IMG/VR virus record: IMGVR_UViG_3300025435_001056
Coordinates: 112,633-176,632 of that record
Origin: a virus
Direction: 5' to 3' (one strand)
DNA: 64,000 nucleotides
A model generated the notes under the pieces. It saw only the letters and a program-made list of their open reading frames with translations, searched no databases and was not told the origin of the DNA. Positions 49,239 to 58,229 of this stretch are shown here, one piece after another; the first letter of the stretch is position 1; each line of letters opens with the position of its first letter. Made by a program: the position numbers and the translations under genes.

Positions 49239-49678
49239 TGCTGGCTGATTTATTAAAAACTCTATTGGGAACACAGGCTGCCTACTATGTCAAGGCCCAC
49301 GGTTTCCATTGGAATGTAGAAACTCTTGATTTTTATCAGTATCATAAGTTTTTCCAAAAGATCTATGAAGATGCCTACAGCGCCATAGATCCCATAGCCG
49401 AATATATCAGAAGCCTAGACGAATATGCTCCAGGCAGCCTAGAGCGTTTTTTAGAACTAAGCATAATTACCGGGCAGACCAAAGTGCCCCGTGCCCGATT
49501 AATGATTGAAGAACTGTTGGCCAACAGTGAAGAAATGGTTGCCCTATTGAACCAGTGTTTTGCTGCTGCCACCAAAGAAAACAAACAAGACATAGCGAAC
49601 TTTATCGCTGAACGTTTGAGCCAGACCAACAAGTTTGCCTGGCAACTACGTTCTACCTTAAAGGAAGCAAGGGCATGA
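49238..49678 (+). CDS. Dps-like ferritin-superfamily protein (146 aa)
   Basis: The sequence AHGFHWNVETLDFYQYHKFF followed by DAYSAIDPIAEYIRSL matches the Dps ferroxidase region. Aligning to E. coli Dps, H24, H36, D51 and E55 correspond to H51, H63, D78 and E82, while the aspartate equivalent to D67 is glutamine (Q40). Dps proteins bind iron and protect DNA from oxidative damage as dodecamers. The N-terminal DNA-binding tail is absent. The altered ligand may weaken ferroxidase activity. Confidence 0.8.
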   Translation: MLADLLKTLLGTQAAYYVKAHGFHWNVETLDFYQYHKFFQKIYEDAYSAIDPIAEYIRSLDEYAPGSLERFLELSIITGQTKVPRARLMIEELLANSEEMVALLNQCFAAATKENKQDIANFIAERLSQTNKFAWQLRSTLKEARA

Positions 49679-49681
49679 TCC

Positions 49682-50338
49682 ATGGCACACGACCATAACG
49701 ATATCTATTCAATAGTTGAACGTCTCCGTGTCTTGGAAGAAGGACTGGACAAGAACCAACGGTCGGTAAACCAACTCAGTGCCACATTCAAACCCAAGAC
49801 TGTGGCTGTGCTGACTGCCAAGACTGATCCTAAAAATCCCATGGCAGGCAAGCTAGTAGGCGGCAGTGAAAGTGTGGAACCCGATGAAGACATGCTGGAA
49901 GATGCTGGCATGTCCTGGGATGGAGTAAGCCCCGACACCAAAGAATTTGCCAGCGAGGACGTGTTGGAAAAGGTCAAAAGATCATTTACTGATTTTGTCA
50001 AGTCGGTAGAAGAAGAAATTAAAGATTCGGATATCAAAGAGAAAAAGTCAGAAGATACGGATCTCAAAGACAAAGATCAAAAGGATCGTGCTCTCATAGC
50101 CAAACAGGTCAAAGAACACGGTACCAACTTACCTGAATCAGATCCAGTAAAAACCATCACCAATGAGTCAGGCACTTGGGCAATACACGAGGCCGCCGGC
50201 AGTTTTGAAATACGACACGGTAATGGCCGACTGCCTACTAGATTTAAAAACATGGATGAAGCCGCCTTGGCTGTGGAAATGTTTAACCTGCGTCGTAAAA
50301 GAAACGATGTCACACAAGATTATATAGATGAAGCTTAA
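49682..50338 (+). CDS. Conserved phage protein with charged middle (218 aa)
   Basis: The N-terminal DHNDIYSIVERLRVLEEGLD and QLSATFKPKTVAVLTAKTDP segments resemble conserved T4-like marine phage proteins of unknown role. Residues about 95-140 are a charged helix (KSVEEEIKDSDIKEKKSEDT). The C-terminal SGTWAIHEAAGSFEIRHGNG with RLPTRFKNMDEA may be a small compact domain. It follows the Dps-like gene after three bases. Confidence 0.65.
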   Translation: MAHDHNDIYSIVERLRVLEEGLDKNQRSVNQLSATFKPKTVAVLTAKTDPKNPMAGKLVGGSESVEPDEDMLEDAGMSWDGVSPDTKEFASEDVLEKVKRSFTDFVKSVEEEIKDSDIKEKKSEDTDLKDKDQKDRALIAKQVKEHGTNLPESDPVKTITNESGTWAIHEAAGSFEIRHGNGRLPTRFKNMDEAALAVEMFNLRRKRNDVTQDYIDEA

Positions 50339-50350
50339 GGAAGAAAATAA

Positions 50351-53300
50351 ATGTTAGCATTAGACCTATTCAATACCCGGTTCGAAAAGAATTTACAAGA
50401 AGGCGCCTTAGACGACACCATAACTCGTACACAGGCACACTTGATGGAGCCCTTGAGCAAGCGTGCTGCCGAAATCCGCACCCAGTTGCGCAGTGGCAAA
50501 TTACGACCCATGCAGATTCAACAGTTGGAACGCGAGTATGAAGATCTAGTTGACAAGCGCATGAAGATTCTCAAAGGTGAAATCACTTCACAAGAAGAAT
50601 GCATGGGCTACGGCGGTCTTGGTGAAGATGTTTATGACACTTACACCAATACTTACAGTCCCGAAGCTATTGCATTAGGTAAACGATTTTGCGAACACTA
50701 TAATATCACAGATGATGACGATATTCAATTTGCAGTGGAAATTATTGATAACGAACTCGAAGGGTTTAAACACGCTAATCAACCTGTAGATTTAAAGCGT
50801 ATAAAAAGCAGTGTAGCTGACGCATTCCGCCAGGCGTTCCGTGGTATTAGAACTGATGGGCCAAACTTCCGTAAACACTTTAAAGAAGCAGGTCTTCCTG
50901 ATATTGCAGACAAGCAGGCCAAGATGTCTCAACTCAATCAACCCGGTCGAGCAGGCACAGATACTGTCAAGCCACAACAGCGTGTGAACCCTAACCCCAA
51001 CAAGGGCGTAGTAGGTCATGCTGCAGATTGGTTGCGTGGCAAGGGCGGTCCTGGCAAAGAAGGTCCTACCTACGAAGACCTAGATGAACAAGCCACTCCT
51101 GGATCTACAGCACAAGGTGTTTACAATGAAATGATTCAAGCCTGGACCGACGAAAAAGATCATCTGGTCATACCATTTCCCAACAGCCCCAATGCCACAC
51201 TTACAAGACCTCAGTTATGGAACGCACTTGTGACTCTAGGACAAGTAGCGCCAAATCGTCGAGCAAAATATATAGAATCAAAATTTAATGATTTTGAAAC
51301 ATTCATGCACTGGCTCAACCAGATAAAACGCTACAAGGTTCCGGCCAAGAAAAAGAAAAATGTACAGCAGGCCATGGATTTACAACCACAAGTGGTAGCA
51401 CCGCCATCAGTTACACAGGCCGCTGAACCACAAGTTCCAATGGCCGAAACCCGCGGTCAAAAAAAAAATTCTGAAGACCCAGATCTAACAGGGTCCACAG
51501 CTCGTGATGCTACAGTGCAACGCGAACTTCAAAAGGTCCGTGCTCGTCACCCTTCGGCCCGCACTGATATTGAAGCATTGGTCAAGGATGAAATAGTCAA
51601 TCAAGAACGGGTAAATCAAGAAATTGAGCATTTAGAAACCGTTGACAGTCAACAAGATGCCCAGCTGAAACAGGCACTGACCTTGAATCGCCAGCAAGAA
51701 CAAGAAATTACCAATCTTAATCAGGAGTTGTCAAGACTTGACAGCAGGTTGAATCAGATCATGTCTACCACGGCTGCAAAACCCACAACACAACCAACTA
51801 AATCCGCAACAACTACAAAGGCAACTCCTGCTACCGCAACACCATTGTCGGTAACTCCTGCAACAACTGAACCTATCAAGCCGGCCGAACCAGTAGCAGA
51901 TAAATCTGCGGCTGAAATTGTACGCCTGGAAAAACAGATACAGCAGTTGGAGCTGATGATGACTCTCAAGACTCCAGCACAACAAGATGATCTCCGTGAT
52001 CGTATTGACGCATTGGAAAAAGAGCGCGATGCCAAGGTAGAAAAACAAAAGGCCGCTACAGCCAAGGGCGCCGCCACTAGAAAAGCCAATAAGGACAAGG
52101 CCGCGGCCGCGGCCGCAAGTGAAAAACCATCAAGCGCACCAACTACAGTTGAGCCTGAAAAAACACAAAAACCTTACTATCCTGATACTGCCGGTATAGC
52201 AGGCATGGGAGGATCTACCAAAACTAAACCCAATAAACCCAATAAACCAACCGGCATGGATTTTTTAGATGATCTTCTTAAAGGTCACAAAATTGAAATG
52301 GACCCGGGCGAAACAGCCGAGCTTGATCCGGAAGAATTACGACAAACTGCCGAAGTTGATGAAGGTACCGACAATCCTGCAGATATCGGTTCAGGCAAAC
52401 AGTTAAGACGTACTCCAGAGATTCGCAGACTCAAGCAGGTTCGAGACTACGAACTCATGTTGAAAAAAGAGCTGGCCAATCGCATACAGGATCGTAATGC
52501 CGAGGATGATGAGCAAGATTTTCAAGATGTAACAGAAAGTAACATGAAACGCATGCTCGGTGATCTTGACGACATGACCGATGCCGAATTCCTGCAACTC
52601 TACAAGCGTCCCAAACAGTATTGGCGCAATCAGTTAGCGGTCAAATCTACACCGGCTAGCAATATCAATGACTTAGAATCCGATATTGATACTGCTGTGG
52701 CCAAACCCACATTTGATCGTACAGGTCGCATGGTTCGCACCAAGCCGGCCAATACACAACAGGGCATGCGTCGCATGTTGGGCCGACCTAAAACAACACG
52801 CCTGGCTCCAGCTTTAGAGCCAGTGGAAGTGACCATGCAGGTACCCAACAGAAAAACTGATCAGTATGATCTGTTACCAGCTCGCATATTCAACAGCGAA
52901 GCCGAAGCCCGTGAATTTGCTCGTAGAGTAAACGGTTATATTACCAGCATCAAGCCGGTCATGCACGAAGCTACTGTAGGCGGATCAGGTCTAACTGGGT
53001 TACAAGACCACTATGCTGTGTATAAGAAAGAAAACGGCCGAGTCACCAAAGTTAAGGATACCAACAAGGCTGGCGGACCAATGAACAGTCTGCAAGCTCA
53101 GGCCTATGTCAATACTATGATCAAGAATAATCCTCAACGCTACAATCACGAAACAGTCTGGCATGCTCCGGCCGATATAGATCTGGACGAAGGACAAGTA
53201 GTTCCATTCGCTATACCCGATGATCGTGCCCAAGGTAATTACGAGCAGATGAATTATCGCAAGAATCCAAGTGACCGATATGGTGTTATTGATCACACAT

Positions 53301-54022
53301 TTAACAAATTAATAGTAACTGCTAACAATTTAAAACAGGCCAAGATGGAAGCTATTGAGTGGGCCGACTACGACGACATTAAAACCAGCGTGGTCAATCA
53401 AAAAACTGGAAAAACTGTGTTCGTGGTCAATGGATCGCATGATGCTGAACAGTACATGTATGAGGCTGCCAATCCAGCACAACAGTCTGCCATTGCCATC
53501 AACATGAAGAAGCATCATAAGAAGCCCAAACACGTGGAAGAAGATGCCATCCCTGGCAAGATGGTTACCCAGGGCTTTGTGGTTGAATATGATCCTACAA
53601 CACAGACTGTGGTGATCAGCAAGCGTGGTCAAGAATTGGATCGCTTTGCTTTCAAAGGCAAACCCAACCTGATCGGCTTCCAGAAAATCATAGCCAGGCG
53701 AGTCAAGGCCCTGGAAGATGATCTCTACGGAGCCGATGATGAAGCCGGCGCAGTAAGTCTCAGTCGCGTAAAAGTACCAGGACGTGGCTACGGATTCCAA
53801 GAACTGGGTGAAGAATCCAGTACCAGCAGTGACGAAGCCGAGAGTGCCATCCTAAAACGAATTATGACGGCACATTTGGATCTGCTAAAAGAATTTGGTC
53901 CACAAAAGGTCATGCAGGCTGTAGAAGAAGTGGCTTACAATGTAGGCGACTTGGACGAAATTGGATCCAGCGATGTCAGTGCCTGGGTACACGAAGTCAA
54001 ACAAATCCTCGGTGCTGAATGA
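50351..54022 (+). CDS. Giant modular late protein with coiled coil (1223 aa)
   Basis: The N-terminal 120 residues form helices and a YGGLGEDVYDTYTNTYSPEA segment. Residues about 380-600 include long coiled-coil heptads (EQEITNLNQELSRLDSRLNQ and EIVRLEKQIQQLELMM) and Pro/Thr/Ala-rich linkers (PTTQPTKSATTTKATPATAT). Several domains follow from about 690, including NPAQQSAIAINMKKHHKKPK. No enzyme motif was found. The mosaic layout and late position suggest a virion or injected protein. AAGGAAG precedes the ATG. It is joined to the deaminase by ATGA. Confidence 0.7.
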   Translation: MLALDLFNTRFEKNLQEGALDDTITRTQAHLMEPLSKRAAEIRTQLRSGKLRPMQIQQLEREYEDLVDKRMKILKGEITSQEECMGYGGLGEDVYDTYTNTYSPEAIALGKRFCEHYNITDDDDIQFAVEIIDNELEGFKHANQPVDLKRIKSSVADAFRQAFRGIRTDGPNFRKHFKEAGLPDIADKQAKMSQLNQPGRAGTDTVKPQQRVNPNPNKGVVGHAADWLRGKGGPGKEGPTYEDLDEQATPGSTAQGVYNEMIQAWTDEKDHLVIPFPNSPNATLTRPQLWNALVTLGQVAPNRRAKYIESKFNDFETFMHWLNQIKRYKVPAKKKKNVQQAMDLQPQVVAPPSVTQAAEPQVPMAETRGQKKNSEDPDLTGSTARDATVQRELQKVRARHPSARTDIEALVKDEIVNQERVNQEIEHLETVDSQQDAQLKQALTLNRQQEQEITNLNQELSRLDSRLNQIMSTTAAKPTTQPTKSATTTKATPATATPLSVTPATTEPIKPAEPVADKSAAEIVRLEKQIQQLELMMTLKTPAQQDDLRDRIDALEKERDAKVEKQKAATAKGAATRKANKDKAAAAAASEKPSSAPTTVEPEKTQKPYYPDTAGIAGMGGSTKTKPNKPNKPTGMDFLDDLLKGHKIEMDPGETAELDPEELRQTAEVDEGTDNPADIGSGKQLRRTPEIRRLKQVRDYELMLKKELANRIQDRNAEDDEQDFQDVTESNMKRMLGDLDDMTDAEFLQLYKRPKQYWRNQLAVKSTPASNINDLESDIDTAVAKPTFDRTGRMVRTKPANTQQGMRRMLGRPKTTRLAPALEPVEVTMQVPNRKTDQYDLLPARIFNSEAEAREFARRVNGYITSIKPVMHEATVGGSGLTGLQDHYAVYKKENGRVTKVKDTNKAGGPMNSLQAQAYVNTMIKNNPQRYNHETVWHAPADIDLDEGQVVPFAIPDDRAQGNYEQMNYRKNPSDRYGVIDHTFNKLIVTANNLKQAKMEAIEWADYDDIKTSVVNQKTGKTVFVVNGSHDAEQYMYEAANPAQQSAIAINMKKHHKKPKHVEEDAIPGKMVTQGFVVEYDPTTQTVVISKRGQELDRFAFKGKPNLIGFQKIIARRVKALEDDLYGADDEAGAVSLSRVKVPGRGYGFQELGEESSTSSDEAESAILKRIMTAHLDLLKEFGPQKVMQAVEEVAYNVGDLDEIGSSDVSAWVHEVKQILGAE

Positions 54023-54657
54023 AAATATCAGATTTCAAAATAAAAAACTACAACAAACTGGACAGTATCCTGGTGCGTCTGTGTGAGTTGGTCATAGACG
54101 GTCAACGCAAGAATCCTGATCTATACGGCATGGTAGCTGCCGCTGTGCTGGATCCTGATAACCGCTGTGTAGCTGCACTAAACTATCAAACTGATGCTGG
54201 CGATGTACATGGTGAACGTGCCGCAATAGATGCCTATCATGAACGCTTTGGTTCTATACCCGAAGGCAGCATTATACTCACTACCTGTAGTCCTTGCACT
54301 GAGCCTATGCCTGAACGGTATGGCGACAGTTGCAAAGACCTGATCAGCTCAACCGCAGTGCATAAAGTCTATGCTGGCTACAGAGACCCCAGTCAACAAA
54401 CTTTTGGCGGTAACAAGACCTATCATTTGGAAATCACTCGTAACAAGAAGATACAGGAGCTGTGCGGGGCTTTTGCTGCAACTTGGCTCAAGGATGAATT
54501 GAATGAACTCAGTTTCCTAGGAAGCCCTTGTACCAAGGACTGTAGCGGCCATAGAGCCGGTTATGCCTGGAGTCAAAGCAAGGGTGGCCAGGTAGCACAA
54601 AGCCCTTGGAGCCCCAGCTTCAACAAGGGCAGTCAACTACATGTGGATGGCAAATGA
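54019..54657 (+). CDS. Cytidine/deoxycytidylate deaminase-like protein with Cys-rich tail (212 aa)
   Basis: The zinc-dependent deaminase core shows HGE (H64-G-E66) in DVHGERAAIDAY and C90/C93 (TTCSPCTEPM) with a later C105 (GDSCKDLI), a longer PC...C loop than usual, as in RibD-type or antibiotic deaminases. The C-terminal module FLGSPCTKDCSGHRAGYAWS and KGSQLHVDGK is a small cysteine/histidine domain known to me from phage proteins. Likely deaminates a cytosine-type base or nucleotide. Function of the tail is unknown. Confidence 0.75.
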   Translation: MKISDFKIKNYNKLDSILVRLCELVIDGQRKNPDLYGMVAAAVLDPDNRCVAALNYQTDAGDVHGERAAIDAYHERFGSIPEGSIILTTCSPCTEPMPERYGDSCKDLISSTAVHKVYAGYRDPSQQTFGGNKTYHLEITRNKKIQELCGAFAATWLKDELNELSFLGSPCTKDCSGHRAGYAWSQSKGGQVAQSPWSPSFNKGSQLHVDGK

Positions 54658-54725
54658 ACGATTACCCAGTATGGCCCGAAGACAACGGCGATGATAGTCC
54701 AAGAAATCCTTACGCACCAGTCTGA
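54654..54725 (+). CDS. Possible 23-aa acidic peptide
   Basis: An ATGA-coupled frame after the deaminase encodes MNDYPVWPEDNGDDSPRNPY APV-type residues and stops at 54725. It overlaps the start of the methyltransferase gene by 35 bases in another frame. The proline/aspartate-rich composition resembles other small phage peptides, but evidence is only the coupled start. Confidence 0.35.
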   Translation: MNDYPVWPEDNGDDSPRNPYAPV

Positions 54726-55281
54726 GATCACTGAATCCAGTGGCTACAGCCTGGCTGGTAGTTTTACCAGAGATCTTATTGCCAGCAAGGTCTGGTTGTT
54801 ACAAGAACTAGAAAAGATTCAACGTCATTACACCACCATATATGTATTGGGATCCTGGTATGGTAACATGGCCCTGTTCATGAGTCTACAGCCTGTCATT
54901 ATAGCAGACACTATTATCAATGTGGAAGTCAATCCTGAAATGTTGCAGACCAGTGAACGGTTATTAGATATGGCCGGCGTAGATAACGTGGAGTTCATGC
55001 TGAAAGATGCCAACAAGCTAGACTATCAGCAGTTAGGTGATGCCGGTGTGGTAGTCAATACTAGCCTGACCGAAATGTCAGAACGGGCCTGGTTTGATCA
55101 CCTACCGGACGGCACCTTGGTTGTGATGCAGGCCAGAGATCAAGATCCTGGAGTCGAATATCACAGTATATCAGATATACAACGAAGGTATCCCTTAAGC
55201 CAAATACTATATCACGGCTCCATGCAGTTGCGCGATCCCGAAACCCAATATACTCGTTATATGGTTATCGGTATCAAATAG
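54691..55281 (+). CDS. SAM-dependent methyltransferase-like protein (196 aa)
   Basis: The core Rossmann fold shows TIYVLGSWYGNMALFM as a motif I variant, followed by the acidic-strand NVEVNPEMLQTSERLLDMAG and VNTSLTEMSERAWFDHLPDG. The start MIVQEILTHQ resembles other operon proteins. Glycines in motif I are reduced (GSWYGN), which may be a functional variant or a degenerate site. Substrate is unknown. Confidence 0.65.
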   Translation: MIVQEILTHQSEITESSGYSLAGSFTRDLIASKVWLLQELEKIQRHYTTIYVLGSWYGNMALFMSLQPVIIADTIINVEVNPEMLQTSERLLDMAGVDNVEFMLKDANKLDYQQLGDAGVVVNTSLTEMSERAWFDHLPDGTLVVMQARDQDPGVEYHSISDIQRRYPLSQILYHGSMQLRDPETQYTRYMVIGIK

Positions 55282-55390
55282 AATACCCTTAGGACCGCAC
55301 TAGTTGCGAGGGTGGCCGGGTGCTGGCCTAGTTGAACGATTCGCTACCGTGAAACTTAAAGTGACCAACCATTAGCAGATAACTACAATA
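55282..55390 (+). ncRNA. Structured intergenic RNA candidate
   Basis: These 109 bases contain several small stem-forming segments: CGCA/TGCG around CTAGT (55297-55309), GGCC/GGCC (55315-55329) and a CTAGTTG direct repeat. The composition is richer in G and C than the neighbouring intergenic DNA. It does not fold as a tRNA: no T-arm or discriminator pattern was found. It may be a leader for the hydroxylase gene that follows. Confidence 0.3.
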
Positions 55391-56101
55391 ATGAAACCAT
55401 ATGTAAAAGAATTCCTTGATACTTACAACGATAAGAATATCTTTGAGTATGCGCCATTGCCCGATGGCGATGTGTGGGCTCAGGCCAATTGGATACTATT
55501 TGAATCCAAAATGCCATGGTTAGAATTGACAGGTATTGATGCACCTTATGCAGAAATGTTGGCCGAAGCACAGGCTCTTAAAGACCTATTTGTGTATCAC
55601 CGTGATGGTGAAGAAGGACACAGTGGGTGGCGTAGTTTGTCTGTACATGGTATCAGTGCTGACAAGACCAATGTGCCTGAAACTTACGGTTTAGATCCTA
55701 ACCAGGTCACTTATCAGTGGACTGAAATACAAGATCGTTGCCCAGTTACAGTTGAATTTTTCAAACAAGTATTTCCTTACAGTCGATATCAAAGATTAAG
55801 ATACATGTTGCTGGAACCCGGCGGATACATTGCACCACACAGTGACAATGTTAAAAATATTCCTGGGGCCGCTGTAAATATTTCATTAAACAATCCTGAG
55901 AATTGTCGGCTGACCAGCACGTTTGGAACCATGCCATTTAGAGATTCAGGTAGTATATTTTTGTTTAACAATCATTATCAACATGCCGTGCATAATGCCA
56001 GCAATACCGATAGATTTCATATGATTGTACATGGAGAATGGCGCAGTCCAGATTGGCAACAACTAGTAGTCAACAGTTATAAAAAGGCCCTAAATGGTTG
56101 A
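55391..56101 (+). CDS. 2OG-Fe(II) aspartyl/asparaginyl hydroxylase-like protein (236 aa)
   Basis: The iron-binding motif is H150-S-D152 in YIAPHSDNVK, with H198/H201 in HYQHAVHNAS and R208 (TDRFHM) for 2-oxoglutarate. The intervening NISLNNPENCRLTSTFGTMP matches the fold of this family. It shares the plan with the 32100 protein and with the next gene. It may hydroxylate a peptide or sugar. The preceding region has no clear promoter, and no ribosome site is strong; an RNA leader may be involved. Confidence 0.75.
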   Translation: MKPYVKEFLDTYNDKNIFEYAPLPDGDVWAQANWILFESKMPWLELTGIDAPYAEMLAEAQALKDLFVYHRDGEEGHSGWRSLSVHGISADKTNVPETYGLDPNQVTYQWTEIQDRCPVTVEFFKQVFPYSRYQRLRYMLLEPGGYIAPHSDNVKNIPGAAVNISLNNPENCRLTSTFGTMPFRDSGSIFLFNNHYQHAVHNASNTDRFHMIVHGEWRSPDWQQLVVNSYKKALNG

Positions 56102-56759
56102 AACTTTTGATAATTTAATTTCTTCTGAACAGTTGTCTTGGTTCCGCAATGACTTTGAACGCATGATTGACGTTGATCCGGTCATGCGTCCATACGATCC
56201 TGCAGATGCCAAACGCATATATGGTGTAGACGATTGCTCGGTGCTGGATCAACGGCACTTGGTACAGGCTGGTACTGAGGCCTATAACATTATGATTGAT
56301 ATTCTTGCACCAGTAATACCTGCTGGCACATTTTTTTACATGGCCTATCAGCGACAATTTTTACCACATCAATTGCATGTGGACGAAGTGTACGAGCATA
56401 CCAATTTAGACTATGCCAAAAGTGCGGTAATTCCCTTGTACGAAAACACCAATAACATTTTTAAAACCATTATTTGGAACAAGGTATTTTTGACCAATAG
56501 CGATCTACACAGTTTTTTCAAAGAGTACATTGCAGATTCTTCAAAATTCCCAACAGTCAGTGATGTCAGTGCCACACAAGATGTTGACCATTGCTGGGGA
56601 TTGCCCAGCATAGTGGATGTCATGTCATTAGATGGCGTATATGATTATCAATTGGGATCTATCGGTATGTTCGATCGTACTCATGTACATTGTTCATCCA
56701 ACTGGCGAAAATATCGTCAGATTGATTACAAAGATATCATTATACTTCACATTGGCTGA
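56094..56759 (+). CDS. 2OG-Fe(II) oxygenase-like protein (221 aa)
   Basis: FLPHQLHVDEVY carries the H95-V-D97 motif. The C-terminal MFDRTHVHCSSNWRKY provides the distal histidine (H197/H199) and the basic 2-oxoglutarate contact (R205). The sequence otherwise differs from the neighbouring hydroxylase, so the pair may act on related substrates in order. It overlaps the previous gene by eight bases and the convergent gene by 13. Confidence 0.7.
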   Translation: MVETFDNLISSEQLSWFRNDFERMIDVDPVMRPYDPADAKRIYGVDDCSVLDQRHLVQAGTEAYNIMIDILAPVIPAGTFFYMAYQRQFLPHQLHVDEVYEHTNLDYAKSAVIPLYENTNNIFKTIIWNKVFLTNSDLHSFFKEYIADSSKFPTVSDVSATQDVDHCWGLPSIVDVMSLDGVYDYQLGSIGMFDRTHVHCSSNWRKYRQIDYKDIIILHIG

Positions 56760-58114
56760 AAAAAGTCTAGGCCGCCGCAGTTTTCTAAAAACATAGGCAC
56801 AGGTGTTTTAGATCTTAACGTATTTTTAAAATCGTTGCTGTGATTCTGACACCAGGCGTTGGTACGATAGAACATCAAGTAATCCATCTTAAATGCATTG
56901 CTGGTCCACACATAGACACCCTGTTTGCTGTCAACAACCAGTTGTAAAATTTGATCTGCAGCCGTGTTATCGAGCAAATTTAGATTCACGTAATGGTGAT
57001 CCATATTTCTGTATCGTTGCCACAGGGCAGTAAATTCTTCTCGGGTCATGCCGGCATTGCTCAGGAACCAGGTCAAATTATTGTCAATTGAATTATATGT
57101 AAAATAGATAGGAGCATAGTCAGGATGTTGATTTCTAAAATCAGCAAATACCGATTCAAAACTGTCAAAATCTCCTGACCAGTTGTCAATCAAATGCCGT
57201 TGCCAATCCAAAGCAGCCTGACTGATATCAAACAGATAAATTTTAGAGTCGGCGGCAAAGTTTGTCTGTCCAGCAATGCAGGCTGGTTTCAAACCACCAC
57301 ACACACCTACAAAACAATCCATCGGCACAGTTCGGGCATTTTCATTGGCTTGCAAGTGCTCGGTATTCAGCACATAATAACCAACCTGCAGATTTTTAGT
57401 CAAATAGTCCAGTGCTTGTTTAAACCACCACAACGGACCATTGGTATCTTCAGGTACATGAGTGGGATCATTTATTATTTGTACCAGACCATCGTGACAG
57501 AATTCTGGATAACAGTGATTTTTCTTGTTTCTCACTTCGTTAGGAATATTAGTTATACTGTGACCGTTGCGTACAAATCCAGCTATGACTTCTAGTCCAA
57601 AGTAACCAAGATCACTAGTATATGTGGTCAAGTCTTCTGAGGACGGTCTCACCCACCAAGGAGTATAGTCATCATGCACATTGTCTGGGCATCGTTCTGT
57701 AGTCCTGGTAACAATTTCAACCGGACCAGGAGTCCACTCAAACGGCGGACTACCAATGGCTGTATAGGCCGCCAGATCAATAGCAAACCATTGCGGATGC
57801 AGGTGATAGTAGCCGCCGCGATCTAATATATGGCAGGCCAAGGGACTGTTTTCATTCTTGGCATGTTCAATAGTTTTGAACAACAAGGTTTGATCTTGTA
57901 AAAAGTTACCGGCGGTGACCACAACTGCCCAGGCAAAATTGCCGGCTAGTTGTTGCAAAGTTGCGGTAATGGTTTTGGTATGAAATATGTTCAGACGATA
58001 CTTTCCATTTAATTTAAAATCAGTAAAGTCAATTAAATTTTGTGCAATATCATCACATTCAGGTTTTAAATCATTGTACAACACCACGGCAATTTCTGGG
58101 TAATCGTTATTCAT
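56747..58114 (-). CDS. Two-part protein of unknown function (455 aa)
   Basis: Residues about 1-190 have a strand-helix plan (AVVLYNDLKPECDDIAQNLI, LQQLAGNFAWAVVVTAGNFL) that may be GT-A-like but lacks a clear DxD. From about 255 the segment MDCFVGVCGGLKPACIAGQT followed by SKIYLFDISQAALDWQRHLI looks like a Rossmann methyltransferase motif I and acidic strand. The two parts may be glycosyltransferase plus methyltransferase; this is tentative. It is alone on the minus strand and shares a divergent intergenic region with dsbA. Confidence 0.55.
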   Translation of the reverse strand: MNNDYPEIAVVLYNDLKPECDDIAQNLIDFTDFKLNGKYRLNIFHTKTITATLQQLAGNFAWAVVVTAGNFLQDQTLLFKTIEHAKNENSPLACHILDRGGYYHLHPQWFAIDLAAYTAIGSPPFEWTPGPVEIVTRTTERCPDNVHDDYTPWWVRPSSEDLTTYTSDLGYFGLEVIAGFVRNGHSITNIPNEVRNKKNHCYPEFCHDGLVQIINDPTHVPEDTNGPLWWFKQALDYLTKNLQVGYYVLNTEHLQANENARTVPMDCFVGVCGGLKPACIAGQTNFAADSKIYLFDISQAALDWQRHLIDNWSGDFDSFESVFADFRNQHPDYAPIYFTYNSIDNNLTWFLSNAGMTREEFTALWQRYRNMDHHYVNLNLLDNTAADQILQLVVDSKQGVYVWTSNAFKMDYLMFYRTNAWCQNHSNDFKNTLRSKTPVPMFLENCGGLDFFQPM

Positions 58115-58154
58115 ATCAAATTCTAAGTTATTAATTGGTAATCAGTGATCTGAA

Positions 58155-58161
58155 TATTTAT
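58155..58161 (-). promoter_or_regulatory. T4-late-type promoter motif ATAAATA (minus strand)
   Basis: ATAAATA on the minus strand lies 40 bases before the ATG at 58114. Confidence 0.4.
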
Positions 58162-58193
58162 TTTGATTGGATTTACCAAAAATAAAAAATCTC

Positions 58194-58229
58194 TTGCTTT
58201 CTTTAAAAAATGTTGTATAATAGTACAAC
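58194..58229 (+). promoter_or_regulatory. Sigma70-type promoter for dsbA with operator-like repeat
   Basis: TTGCTT (58194-58199) and TATAAT (58216-58221) are 16 bases apart. GTTGTA (58212-58217) and TACAAC (58224-58229) form a perfect six-base inverted repeat over the -10 box and predicted start. A TTAGGAG site follows. Confidence 0.7.

Noticed and set aside
51731-52098. Minus-strand frames with cysteine/leucine-rich translation
   Set aside because: They mirror the low-complexity linker of the 1223-aa gene and lack start signals.
55282-55390. tRNA gene
   Set aside because: No acceptor stem, T-loop GTTCRA or anticodon arm can be placed; short stems only.
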